Assembly (NCBI GenBank): GCA_037389465.1 | Contig: JAZARR010000197.1 | Coordinates: forward strand, 8,271,501-8,335,500 | Direction: 5' to 3' | Length of the DNA: 64,000 nucleotides | From: Baylisascaris procyonis | Taxonomy: Eukaryota; Nematoda; Chromadorea; Rhabditida; Ascarididae | In this document: positions 42,101 to 53,660 of the stretch, one piece after another | Layout: each line of letters opens with the position of its first letter | Numbering within the stretch: position 1 is the first letter of the stretch | Translations under genes and position numbers: made by a program | The notes under the pieces: generated by a model | The model's input: the letters and a program-made list of their open reading frames with translations, nothing else | Databases searched by the model: none | What the model was told of the DNA's origin: nothing

Positions 42101-45100
42101 GGGACAAAAGTGTCTGAAATGATGCGACACAATGCCCAGTGAATACCTTTCTAATACCCTCAGGTGTGCGTACATAACGCGAGTTGCTGTACAGAAGCAC
42201 AGCAGACTCAAGCTTTATCCACTTTTCCACCTATATCCCACCTTTATAGTTTAATCTGGCTTCTACGTATCACCTTAAAACAATACAACAACGATAAGAT
42301 ACTACTTTGGCCATTTTGATTGCGAGGTGATTAATATTAATAAGGAACGCATCGAAATTGAGCAATTCAAAGTTTATTTAGAGGGCCGATAATTGAAGCC
42401 ACCAAAGCGTTACAATTTTCAGCATAGATGCAGCCTGTAAGCAGCCAACGTTGTTCACCAATCCTCTAAAAGAGTATAAATGCCGCGTTATGCAAATCAA
42501 TAGCAATGTGATTGATGAATGCAAAATCAACACATTCAGACTAGAATACCTTAATAAAGATGAATCCAAATCTACTGAACGCATTAAATTTTACACCAAT
42601 TTGGCACAAGGTTTTGCTTCGATCAGTGGCAACATGCCAACGATCCTTACCCTCACCTTGAATTATATTTACTTTCACCTTAAGAGTTTAACTTACCTTC
42701 TGAGTTTGTGGATTTTATTTTAACACCATTCCTCTTGCTAACAATAAAAAGACGCATCAAAACATTTTTTTTCGAGTAGTGGAACGCTTACGAAATGATA
42801 TATAATCTTGAGCGGCAACGAACGTCAAAAATCCATCAGCCAGGATGAAATATTTGCTATTCAGCGGTTGGCTTCCTAGCAGTCGAAAATCAAAAAACAG
42901 TCGAGCAATTTTTCCAAGGTCACTTAGAAAATGTGAACTTGTTAAATATCTACCTCTAAAGGAATACCTCTGTAAGGTGAATAATATCCCAATCAAAACT
43001 GGCAAGCGATGGATCTATGCCTCCTTTTACCAAGCTAACAGAAGAGATAACGCCAAATAGCCTCAGGGATTTCAAACTGCGTCAAATAGCCTCAGGGATT
43101 TCAAACTTTGTTCAGAGTTCAAATTGTCTCACAATGATCGAATTTTGCACGTGGATATTGAATATATTTCGATTCGTTCATTGTAATTCAATTCAGTGTT
43201 CAATAACGTCTCGGTGTTCAGTTCACGGATTCTTATGTTATTAAATCTCTAGTCGCCTAAACTGTACCTCTGCGAAAGTTTTGCTTGTTCTTCCTGCTTA
43301 TGCCCACATATTTTTGTGTAAAAACCTTTAGGTGGATAATATTTATAAAAAATCTTATCACTCAACCCAGCATCCCCACTCTCTCCCCCCCCCCCCGACT
43401 GTGGATTGACAAAACACGTTGGAACCCATTTACTCTCGAATTCTTATGAGAGAAATAATTTCCCAAATTAAATTAGAAGTGACGACGAACTGTCCTTTTA
43501 GACTCCATTGTATCACTCTCCAAAATTTATAGACAACGAAAAAAGATTAAACTGAACGAAATCTCTTTTTCGGTAGCTACACATCGATCAGGCAATAAGT
43601 TGGCTTCTTCGTTTTCTTCTTGCATTGCTCAAAAATCTCACGGACAACGGCTCATACCAAAAATTGAAAGAGCCAAAGTTCAGATATCACTTCTCTTGAA
43701 CTTCTATTCCTACCCTTTATCAAACACTGCTCATCCCTTGGCACAACATATAATTAAATTCGAAATCACAAATTTTCCATTCATTTACTGAATTCTGGAA
43801 CTTTCTAAGCCACAATATGCAAGGGGGTTAAGCCAAAAAAATGGTCGGATTGCGAAAAATTGACCGCCGACAAAGTGTACAGAGATGAAAGAATAATTCC
43901 AATGCTAGAACAACACTGTGTCACAAAGACTGAAAGCAATGCACCAGGAATACACGAAAAGGAAAGAGAACTAAAAAATGCAGGCACAGCAGAACTACAA
44001 AAATAGAGACATGAATGTACCCCTTCCCCCTCCCCAAAAAAACCTATCGATGCATTCCATTTTTAATCTTATCCCCTACCGCCCCTTCCACTAATCAAGA
44101 AGCTATTTCAACAAATAAAATTATACAAGCGATTGCATTTTTGATAACACAACGACAATAGTAGAAAAACAAAAATCGCTAAGCTCGCTATTCAAAAATA
44201 TTAAGGATATAATCTACTAGCTTGAACAATAACAAAAAAATGGATTTAAAATAAACTATGCAAGGATTATAACAATTTTTTTTTCATCAAACAAAATAGC
44301 CTCAGATTTCACTTATTGCCAGCATATCACCGAACATTCCACATAAACTAATTGCATAAATTTTTGAGGAAACTATATAATATCTCGATTTCCGCCGGTT
44401 TTAAAACAACACTCAAATACAGTGATAAGATGCAGAAAAAGGCTTACGTCGCTCATTAGAGCCCACTGTCGTATTATCGCTATCGGTATTCGCCTGTGAT
44501 TGTGTCCGATGCTGAGAATGCTCGGCAAGGACACGTGTACTCTCATCATTCGATGTATCCATCTGCAAACCAATTGCGCCCGATCTGCAAATACAAATAT
44601 TAAAAATATTGCGTTAAAGAATATATGATATGCTCATGTCCTCACACATCTAATAAAAAAAAGCAATACCATATTTTCTTGTTTATGCAACCCCTTCTTC
44701 ACTTTATGCCAATATTCAAATATTGCTAATTATACGAGGCAAATAAGATCCCCAACTCAAATATAATCCTCTCCCTGTGACGATCGATAAAATTATCCTA
44801 TTTTTACCTTCAATTTACTGTCCGGATCGAAATTTGCGAACAGCATAGATCCCCTCTCTCCCCCTAAATAAGTTCCCATAAAACACAAACGCAACTTTAA
44901 AATCTGCAATTGGCACATGCCTGGCATATAAGTACGAAGAAATGAGTAAACTCATCTTCCGAACAGGCACTTTATTTCCCGTCAAAAATCTTATAAAATT
45001 TTCAAAAGTCTCCTAACTGCGATTCTTTTCGGCCGATGTTGTGAGCAGCGTTCGAATTATGTTGCTGTGCAGGGGAAGCCTCCGATGTGACAGATGCCGA

Positions 45101-48100
45101 ATCAGCGTTCGATATGCGACATGGTGGCTGCTGGCGAGGTGCACGATCCACCGATGAGCCTCCCACGGTTGATTGCCCTGAGGCACTATCCGTCACTGAA
45201 CCACTGCTTGAACTTGCGATCGCTTGCTGCTGCTGAACATTTCCTCCATTCGATGACGATGGCATCGCAAACGTTGACCTTGATCCATGATATTCATTAC
45301 TGTTATAATTACAGCCAAGAAGATCGAAGAGGGAAAGAAGGCCAATAAGAGGGACGGATGGTGGGGAGGGGGAGGGGGGGGGAGGGGAGGAACACAGCAG
45401 AATTGAAACCACTTCATCTGATCACAACACCCAAATCACATTAACCAACTTAGTGAGCGAAATCAAAAACTTCGAAAGACTGCAACAACGACCAACTTGA
45501 AAGCAATCAATAGATGCTGAAAACCTTTAAAAGCAGTTTCCCATCTTTTAGTCCTCCTTCGTCCACCATATTCTTTTCTTTTGATTGCCCCCCCCCCCAA
45601 AAAAAAAAATTCAAAGGAAAATATTCTAGAGATTACCTTGCTGGCACATGTACGAATCCAGAACCCTCTCGACCAGAAGGAACAACAATTCTTCTGCAAA
45701 AAAAGAACCATCTTTATCAATTATAACCGAAAATTGGAAATCCTCTGTTTCCTAATTCTGGTCCATTTGTGTATAGTAATCTCGAGCCATCCTCCCCGAA
45801 CACTGACCTCAAGTTTCCAACTGTGGATATAATGGTTATGCGTATGGTTACCCTTTTTTCCCTTAACTAAAGGAATGGCTCTCATTTGCGATTGCAACAC
45901 TCGATTAACACTAACCTTCCCAGAGCATGCGAGATGAAAATTCGCACAGCTCCTTTTCAAAACTACCGCAAGATCTTGCGACGACTCAGTAGGCTTGAAA
46001 ATAAATTTATCAATTATTAAATATTGTCAGAAAAAATGCTGGCAGTGCTTTAAAAATTTTCATTTTTAAGTGACTATTACTCAAAGTCGCAATTCTTGAT
46101 CCCATTCATACCTGTTCAATCCTTGATTCCGATTACACCCTTCTCCTGGCGGGGGGAGGGAGAATTCAAAATACACAAATGGACCCCATTAAAGTGAATG
46201 GAACTAAGAATGGACTACCCCTTCGTCACTATGTGACCTGAATAAAGTGCCACACTAAAGTTCGGCCAAAACCACTATTCATAAGATCAGTTCAAAAAGC
46301 GGAACTACTAAACGATTTTCATTTTGCTGGAAAACTTCAGCCTTGCTTTGAGGTACATTTCCGCATAAGCGAACGATCATTATTTTCAGGCCACTTCCAT
46401 GGAAACCATCTAACTTATAAGTCATAAGACTTGGATACAGCGTCTCGTTACAATTATAAGACGGCTACAGCAGCTCAGGCGAACACGTACCTCAACAGCG
46501 TTTAGTATACGTGACAAAACAAATGGAACCAAATTCTTCACAACAGTTTTTTAGTCGGACCAGTGCCATGCCGATATTTCCACATCGTTCCAATCATGTC
46601 AAATAAGCTTAATCAGATCAGCCTAACCTCCGTTTTAATGCTCAAACTGATTTGACCATCAATTAACAACCGGATATAACTTACAAAAATTCCTTTCCTA
46701 TATTCAATTCTTTTCATTTTTTACTCTCTCCTCTTCTTCATACTGCTTTTATAAGCTTGCAGATTTAACCCAACATACCATAACCAACTAAAGAGCGGGT
46801 GACGAGATACGTCTCCATCTATAAGAAGCATCAAATCATAAACTCAAAACTTTCTTTGCCATTACGCGCTTTGCGACTGGAACACATAACTCCACATCGC
46901 AGATCCACTGATAAAAACTATCATTACAATAATAAATACAATACTACTAAATAACAAATAAAAGTACTTCCTGTGCTTTTATTTTGGCAAGTCTAAAGCT
47001 TTACAGGATTGTAAAATCGATGCAAACTCACTTCATAACCGATGCTGCGGTGACAGCTGTACCGGAGTCGTTAGCATCGCGTTTAATATGCACGTGTATT
47101 GGCTGTCCCACTACCCGACTGCCCACCAATTGATGCACCTCTTCGTTCACGCTACCTACACTGTCTCTTGACGCATGCCGACTTCGTTTCTCCACAGGTT
47201 CATCCATCTATAACCACACATAGGTGCACCGAAATACGGCAACGATTGCAGGTGGAGATGAGAAATCAACTTTGAAAGAAATGAATGTTAATGACAATAT
47301 CCCCTTCTCAGCTCTCTTTGACGCGGTTTGTGATTCCCTTCGTTTATTTAAATGATCTCTCAAATCTCACACCTCCAATTCATGTTTATACGCTTCTATC
47401 GCCCGAATACCATAAAAATTCACCAATATTTTTTCCAAAATCGTAGTGAAAAAGGATCGATTTTAAGCAGCAAAAATAATGAATTCCGTTCACTCTTATT
47501 ACCATAACCACCATATTCGCCCGAAAGTCACCATCGTTTCATTTTAGAATCAACATCTTTTGCAATAATTCATCAGAAAATAAGAGGAAAAATTTGTGCT
47601 ACTGGAAAGATTACATCGAATTACGAAGAATCATTAAAGAATCAAATAATTCAAAAATCTGCTCGCATCAGCGTTATTTTATTTTAAATCTTAGGTCATT
47701 TCCTTCACTAAAAAAATTAGTGAAAATCGAGCTAGAGTTCGAGTCTTCATCATGTTTTAGTATACTCCTATCTGAGATCCCGTTGTTCCAGCATTCTTTG
47801 AGCAATTTTTGAGATCCAATTAGCTCAACAATCCGCCACCTGAGAGCCGGACCTTACGGTTCGAGATACCATCACCTAAGCATTCTCTCAGCACTTTTTT
47901 AGAGGCCCGTCACCTCAGCGTTCTTCCGGTGACTTCATCCAGCCGTCGTAAAAAAATCTCTCAGTAGCCTCAGCGAAGCACTCAAACAACCACTTTGTAC
48001 AAATATACAAAAGCTTCCAACTTTCAAGTGTGTTTCGAATTGATATTCACGGGATCCTTCCCATGTATCAGACCACCGAACAGAATGTTCTCGTAGAACA

Positions 48101-51100
48101 TAAAACTACTGATTGAAATTCCTACCAGGTTCTTGCATCGAGCAAAAGCATTATTACATGCAAAATACCCTCAAAGTGAACATTTAAATATGCCGATGCT
48201 CTATATTTGAAAACATGGTTCTCTCCCCTCCTATGGTAACGTCTACCTCCTACACCACGCTACATTTTAGATACCGCTGATAAACAATGAAATGAAAAAA
48301 TCATACATCACTGCTTAAACGTGTACTCTGCGAGAATGACGATCTCGTAGTGGTATGTGCCGTATTCGTTGGCGGTATTGTGACCATTGCTCCGATTTGA
48401 GGCGGTGCCGCTGCATATACCTTTGTCATGCTCACCGATGATCCACCTGATGGCCCACCATGTGTTGACCTTGCCGACGTTGATGGACCCGGCTCCATGC
48501 CTTAACCGTTACACTTGAATACATAACAGCATTCATTGCATAAAAACTTCAATAAAACAACAATACGCCTTAATATCTGATAAATAAAAAATATCCTTAT
48601 GTATCACCCAACTAGGATTCGGGTAAAGAATTCAATTCGGATCCATATAAGCTTCTTACTACCAGAGCAATTCCCGACCACCTCTTATAGCATAGTTACA
48701 GCCGCCAGTATAGTATTGCTCTATTCTACTTGATAGTACCATTAAAGCTCCTATACTATTGGAAACTCATATGAAACAAGTGTAAGAATTCCATCACAAC
48801 GAATCATTTCTTCAGTAGTGAATGCCCATTTCTTTCTTGTTCCCTCATATTTCACAGACGCTGTTATAAATTTTGTACTGAACATCCATTGTTGTGATTA
48901 CATATCCTATAGAATCATCACTTCCTCTATAATCTCTTAATCAATTTTTAAAAGGATTCAAACCTTCCTCCCATACAAAAACCTAAATTATGCATCTGCA
49001 ATCAAAACGTCGGCCCAAAAGCATTCATTAACGAACCGGATACGGAAGTAATATGCGATGGATGTGAAGTGATCGAATGGCGAGGTGGAGGTGGTGGTGG
49101 AGGGGAGTCACAACGAGTCACATCGCCAGGTGATTGCCAACCCACCTCACTATACGGTTCTTCTTTATGTGGTATCACTCCTCGCGGTATATGCACTTGT
49201 CCATTGACCATTGTTAAAATCGATGCTGAAATCATCACAATTTTAATCACAACTATTCCTTCATAATACTTCCCTCTGAGCCGATACGATGGTTTCCACT
49301 CAGGCAACTGCCTTATTGCCATACTATTTCCTCCCATATCACTCCTTTGACGTTCTTGAATAATATAAGTTTCTTCTCCACACTCATAATTTTTTCTCAA
49401 ATATATCATTTTCTCTTTTATTCTACTTCTTCGCCTTACAAATCGTATCTTTGTAATAAATCACTTTCGAATGTTGTTTTTGAGAAACTCTTTAATAATA
49501 TTTGATTAATTGTAATATACGCATAAATTCAGAACACCAATTTAATAATATTTTGAGAAAAAATTGTAAAACACTTACGCCTTGTGAGTGTTTTCAATTC
49601 GTATGCAGTGAATACGCCTGTTCCCCAGATTCCTTCATGTGCCGGCAAACTCTCAGAATCTGAAATAAACAGAAATAATAAACTAACATTTTAACTTTTA
49701 AAATCATCGAGAGAAAATTATAAATAAACAAGCAAAAAAGAAAAAAAACAGCTTTAAATGGCGTATTTGTCAATGAGCCTAAATGAAACAAACCGAGCAT
49801 ATAATATCCTCAAAGATTTGCGAAAAGTGCAGCGCCAATCATGCCAAATCGAAGCAGAAGCATAATTCAAAAGACAACGAAACAATGAAATTATATTACA
49901 TGACATTAAAAGCAACCATTCATTTCTTCACTATAACTTCAGACGGCAATACAGCAAAAAATGGACTCTCACGAAAATTATTGGGCATTATCAGTCAACA
50001 CTTACCTTCATTTCGACCTTCTTCATCATCATGTTGTGTATCTGGATTGGTTGTATGAATGAAGTTGGCAAGAAATAAGTCCAACTCCCTCACGGCGATA
50101 CTGATATGATACGGATTTACGCAAAGTGCCGGATATACGCATTCAGCGCATTTCTCCAAACGTTCACCATCCGTACTCTCCAATGGGATACCCTTCAAAA
50201 TTAATCACCTATATCAACTATACTTTATATCAATGCAAGACATGGATGATCATCACTGCACTATCGTTCTTATCATAAATTATCACTTATCACTCAAAGA
50301 ATATCACTAATTATCAATATAAATTTCGCACTAAAATATAACTGTTTTATTATCTTTACATTCCACAAACAATGAAGCCGTTTGTCAATTATCAACAGAT
50401 CACTGATCGATGAAAAAATTAATCCCTTATCAATTAGATTATATTAATATACCTGTCGAAATTTTGCTATTCTCCATCACTGTTAGTAAATATAAATAAA
50501 TAGACGTATCATCCATATATGATGAAAAATCGGAAGTATGCATATACACATGAAATGCAATGCAAAAAGCAGATTTCTTCTAAAATTTGTCAGTACTATC
50601 TCATTTTCGTGTTTATCACCGATAAACACTACTTCATATTTCTGCTTTTTCTAGATGCACTCATCAATCACAAATAAATTCAACGAGGCGACTCAAACCC
50701 ACAACGAAAATATAAATAAGTGCTGGATAATACTTTTATCCAGGACGACGAACATTTCAAAGTATCCTCTAAAACGACACCTTAAAAAGGATGACCATGA
50801 CGAGATCAAGCCGCCACACTTTGTCAGCCTGTCTGAGGCAGTCAATTCGTCGCATTTTACCCTTCTGATCAGGATTTGAAAGGACACAAATAGCAGGTCG
50901 TTGACCAGTCACTGATAACACGAAATCCTCACGGCATTGCGGTTGGATATCCTTTCGTAATTTACCCAACAAACGACCAGCCCATTTTTGTTTCACCTCA
51001 GCACGTTCATTCTAAAAACTTTTCATGAATAATCATATACAATTAAAACACAACAGTCAATTCAATAATGTGGTAAAAACTTCTGAGAAAAATAAGACCC

Positions 51101-51533
51101 CCTCTCATCAGAATCAAATCCTCTATACATGACACCTCCTACTGCACCTGGATTCGAGTCACCGATGATCTCTACCTTCTCATTTCTATGTCAATCCTCA
51201 TTTCAGAATATCTTAATATATAAGCTGCACCGAAAAACACTGTTATAGCTCTAAAAATATGAATAGAACGGAAGATATTCTGCGATAATATTCGGTAAAT
51301 CAATACATCGTGGGTGATACGATAAGCGATTATCTGCAACGAAATGTATGCAATCACTAAAAGTAATAAATTTGGGCAGCGCAGTACGTTGTCCACATGG
51401 AGGGTAAAAACTATCTGGAGGAGCCCTTTAAATATTCAAGCACTCCTCGCTACATTTTATCACCTAAGCGCATGTTTCACGCCTTACCATTAGTTAATCC
51501 TTTCAACTCCTTATATACATAAGGATAATAATC

Positions 51534-51591
<58 letters not shown>

Positions 51592-52428
51592 AAACTAGAC
51601 GAGGTAACTGTGCAACCAGAAGGTTCGAAGCAACCAACCATAAGATCCTCTTTGACTCCTTTTTCCTCATCAACTGTCATCCTCTTCTCATGCCGTTTGG
51701 TGAACTTCCTCTTGGCCGCCTGCAGGTTGAACCAAACGTAGCTGAATTCCTTCACGTACGGTAATAGCGCTTCGACGAACGGATGGAACTCATCCTGTAA
51801 TTTCCAGTTATTCAGGGATTTCACAAGCTGGTATCCAACTAAACAACCTTAGGTAACCGCCAACAGCCATGAGACAAATCGACATCAGTGGCGGTAACAA
51901 AATAGCTTACCTATCAACTAGCAGCGTTACTATAAGCAACTGAAATTCCAAAATTTCAGATGCTTATTTACAGCCCATCTAGCACTGAAATTCATTACGT
52001 AAACAAAGTTTAAAGAACCACTGATGCAAAGAAATTACGACCATTACTTCCATTTAAATTTCGGTAACTGCAGCGATAAGTATGTTGCGCGATTGAGGCG
52101 ATAAATCGCAGCAATATGATTTCACTCCTATCCAATCTAAAAATCCAAAATTTTATCGCTCTGACTGGAAATAGGAATTGTGTGAAAATATTCCAATATT
52201 TCAAAAACGGAATATTTACCCGATTGCAAAACTTTAAATCTTTCTGAAGTTAAAAGAATTTCAGCTAAACAAGCGCCTTTAAAAACAACAATTTATATTT
52301 AATACAACGTTGAAATTAACAAAAAAAAAAATCGCAAATTTGCATTCTCTTTTATTAACAAAGTTACATACCACACTGCTCGGTGCGTAGGGTTGATTAC
52401 ATGGAATCCAATCGCCAGGGGCTGCCAT
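33159..52428 (-). CDS. nfi-1: Nuclear factor I (CTF/NFI) transcription factor, 18 exons
   Basis: Site-specific DNA-binding transcription factor acting in the nucleus, as a dimer on TTGGC(N5)GCCAA sites. Exons on the minus strand: 52428-52372, 51794-51639, 51011-50781, 50192-50006, 49659-49579, 49225-49037, 48500-48307, 47207-47032, 45299-45018, 44584-44448, 39469-39349, 38829-38623, 37570-37330, 36956-36819, 36379-36103, 35555-35432, 34401-34275, 33317-33159. Phases agree at every junction, giving about 1,027 residues; vertebrate NFIs are near 500. Residues 20-210 are the DNA-binding domain: [89 protein letters not shown]. Cysteines lie at 97, 113, 129, 163, 166 and 172. The remaining ~800 residues are rich in Ser, Pro, Gln, Gly and Ala (PPPPPPP, QQQQQ, an Ala-8 run, a Ser-rich end finishing LSEFPAK). 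The weakest junction is the donor at 49037. The ATG chosen gives [10 protein letters not shown]; the frame is open further upstream, so an extended or alternative first exon is possible. Confidence 0.95.
34564..34571. promoter_or_regulatory. CRE palindrome in nuclear factor I intron
   Basis: TGACGTCA inside GATGACGTCATAAT (34562-34575), the same 14-mer found twice in the malic enzyme intron at 4675-4688 and 4708-4721. Confidence 0.35.
34735..34815 (-). other. Possible cassette exon of nuclear factor I
   Basis: It is an 81-nt stretch between exons 16 and 17, bounded by TTTTTAAG| and AG|GTCGAC. It is open in the phase (2 to 2) that exons 16 and 17 require and would insert 27 residues beginning [12 protein letters not shown]. 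Symmetric phase and length divisible by three suit a cassette exon, but the composition (hydrophobic/aromatic) differs from the surrounding Ser-rich tail and the match may be chance. Confidence 0.25.
39294..39349. repeat. 15-bp tandem repeat at the donor of NFI exon 11
   Basis: About four units of AGTAGTGACCAACA or a variant. On the minus strand the exon 11 donor (AG|GTTGGTCAC) is the first unit of the repeat, so GTTGGTCAC recurs just inside the intron. Confidence 0.8.
43054..43107. repeat. 29-bp tandem duplication in NFI intron
   Basis: Two copies of CAAATAGCCTCAGGGATTTC with its continuation, the second slightly short, in the intron between exons 11 and 10. Confidence 0.85.
50006..51794 (-). 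CDS. nfi-1: NFI DNA-binding and dimerisation domain exons (2-4)
   Basis: These three exons (51794-51639, 51011-50781, 50192-50006) carry the conserved part of the protein, about 190 residues that align with vertebrate NFI almost without gaps. The short N-terminal module DEFHPF...HEKRM is followed by the MH1-like DNA-binding fold with its conserved cysteines. Exon 5 (49659-49579) then gives [19 protein letters not shown], which matches the vertebrate TSGVFSVTELVRVSQTP segment. Confidence 0.95.
51537..51592. repeat. (TA)n microsatellite in NFI intron
   Basis: TA array (51537-51576) ending in interrupted TACATA units, about 50 bp downstream of the exon 2 donor. Because it is so close, length variation here could affect splicing. 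Confidence 0.95.
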
Positions 52429-52940
52429 ATCTGTGTAATTGATATAGGGCCCTTGTGATATGCCACTCGATGAAACTGACACTTTCACATAGGCCTCGCT
52501 AATATTCACTCTTTAACGTCGACCACTATTTGCCTCCTGCAGTAATAAAATATTAGCTCAGAAAAAATATTTCTGAAATCACTGCTTATTGGCGCTAATT
52601 CACAAAGTACATTCACGACTGCACTGGGAAAGGTGAATGGGGAGAGGCAGGAGGAGGGAGAGGGCAAAGTGGTCGGACAAAGAAAGGGAGACTATGGAGA
52701 GAAAGCTCGAGGAAGGGGAAATGAGGGAATGTTCGTTTCAAGCCATCGAAAATGCGAAAACAACAGCCTTTAAAAAATAAAACAAAGAAAATGTGTTCGC
52801 GTTTTTGAAGAACATTAATGAATTGTGCATTGTCGGTGAAAATGTACATTTTTTAGGTATCTTAATAGAGAATATTCAAAATTATTTCAACGAAGGTTTT
52901 CTTTAGAAGAATAAAGGCTTTCTCTGGAAAGAACCTCGTT
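52429..52940. other. 5' flank of the nuclear factor I coding region
   Basis: The frame of exon 1 continues upstream (…AYVKVSVSSSGISQGPYIN…) to an AG at about 52501 and a stop just beyond. This may be 5' UTR, an N-terminal extension or an alternative splice. A purine-rich tract lies at 52625-52720. No promoter element recognised. Confidence 0.4.
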
Positions 52941-53480
52941 AAAACAGCGATCGGGCTCGACTTCCAGGGTGACCTCATGTAAGGTAGATCAGTCGGCTGT
53001 AGACCAAGCGCGAATAATGCGCCGTGCAAAATAAGTCAAACAATGCCATGAGGATGTAGACGAATCAAATGACTGCCCAACATATTTCGTGAGGTTAGCC
53101 TGAGATAGAACCAAGAACACAGAAAAGGGGTTGACGTGCTCATGTATCCATTAAAGCTGCTAGACTAGTCTCAAGGCTGAGTAGGCCTACGGGTAGCCTC
53201 TGGGGTGCGTGAGGTGATCGACAGTAGCGTGGAGCTGGACTGCGGGATCGTGCTGGTGAGTTGAGCTATCCCAGTGTCCCTTCTTCTTTATCACCTTGTT
53301 GTACAAGTGTGATAAACTGTTCGCCCCCTATACCTCTGCTGCATCGCAATTTACTTGAACTGCAGCTCGACAGATGGTGCAGACCCTCAAGGAGACCTGG
53401 ACGACCAAACCAGCCAAGGGAAGCTGACCCTTGCACCTGACGGGTAGGTGGTTCGTTCAGTTAAAAAACTATGCCGGATT
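52941..53480. other. GC-rich block of unknown nature
   Basis: About 0.5 kb of clearly higher GC content and little low-complexity sequence in an AT-rich setting, with no long open frame on either strand. It has many short inverted words (for example GAGTAGGCCTACGGGTAGCC at 53188-53207) and a GGTGGTTCGTTC word near its right end that is only weakly B-box-like. It could be a structured non-coding RNA, a promoter or a degraded repeat; I cannot tell. Confidence 0.35.
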
Positions 53481-53519
53481 GCGGGCGCGAGTTTCTCAAC
53501 TATACAGATTGTTGGGTCG

Positions 53520-53660
53520 AATTCAACAACAGTACTAAATGGATAGTTCGAGTTTTCCAATTGTATAGCTCGAACTCGAGTTCAACAACCATTCTAGATG
53601 GTTGACTCGTTCAACAACCATTCTAGATGGCTGACTCGTTCAACAACTATGGTTAGTTAG
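53520..53660. repeat. 29-bp tandem repeat
   Basis: Two near-identical units (53580-53608, 53609-53637) beginning GTTCAACAACCATTCTAGAT, followed by a partial third and preceded by a more diverged copy. Confidence 0.85.

Noticed and set aside
42036..42236. Minus-strand frame with [20 protein letters not shown] in an NFI intron
   Set aside because: It looks protein-like and ends at a donor-like site, but no acceptor gives the phase needed after exon 10, and it does not resemble NFI.
45721..45999. Extra NFI exon reading [20 protein letters not shown]
   Set aside because: The acceptor at its start gives the wrong phase after exon 8 (a stop results), while exon 9 at 45299 joins in phase directly.
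52430..52509. NFI start at the frame beginning NISEAYVK
   Set aside because: It would need a GTG start and has a stop 6 nt upstream; the ATG at 52428 or an upstream spliced exon is more likely.
52941..53480. SRP RNA, 5S rRNA or spliced-leader RNA gene
   Set aside because: I compared by eye with the conserved cores of these RNAs and found no convincing match.
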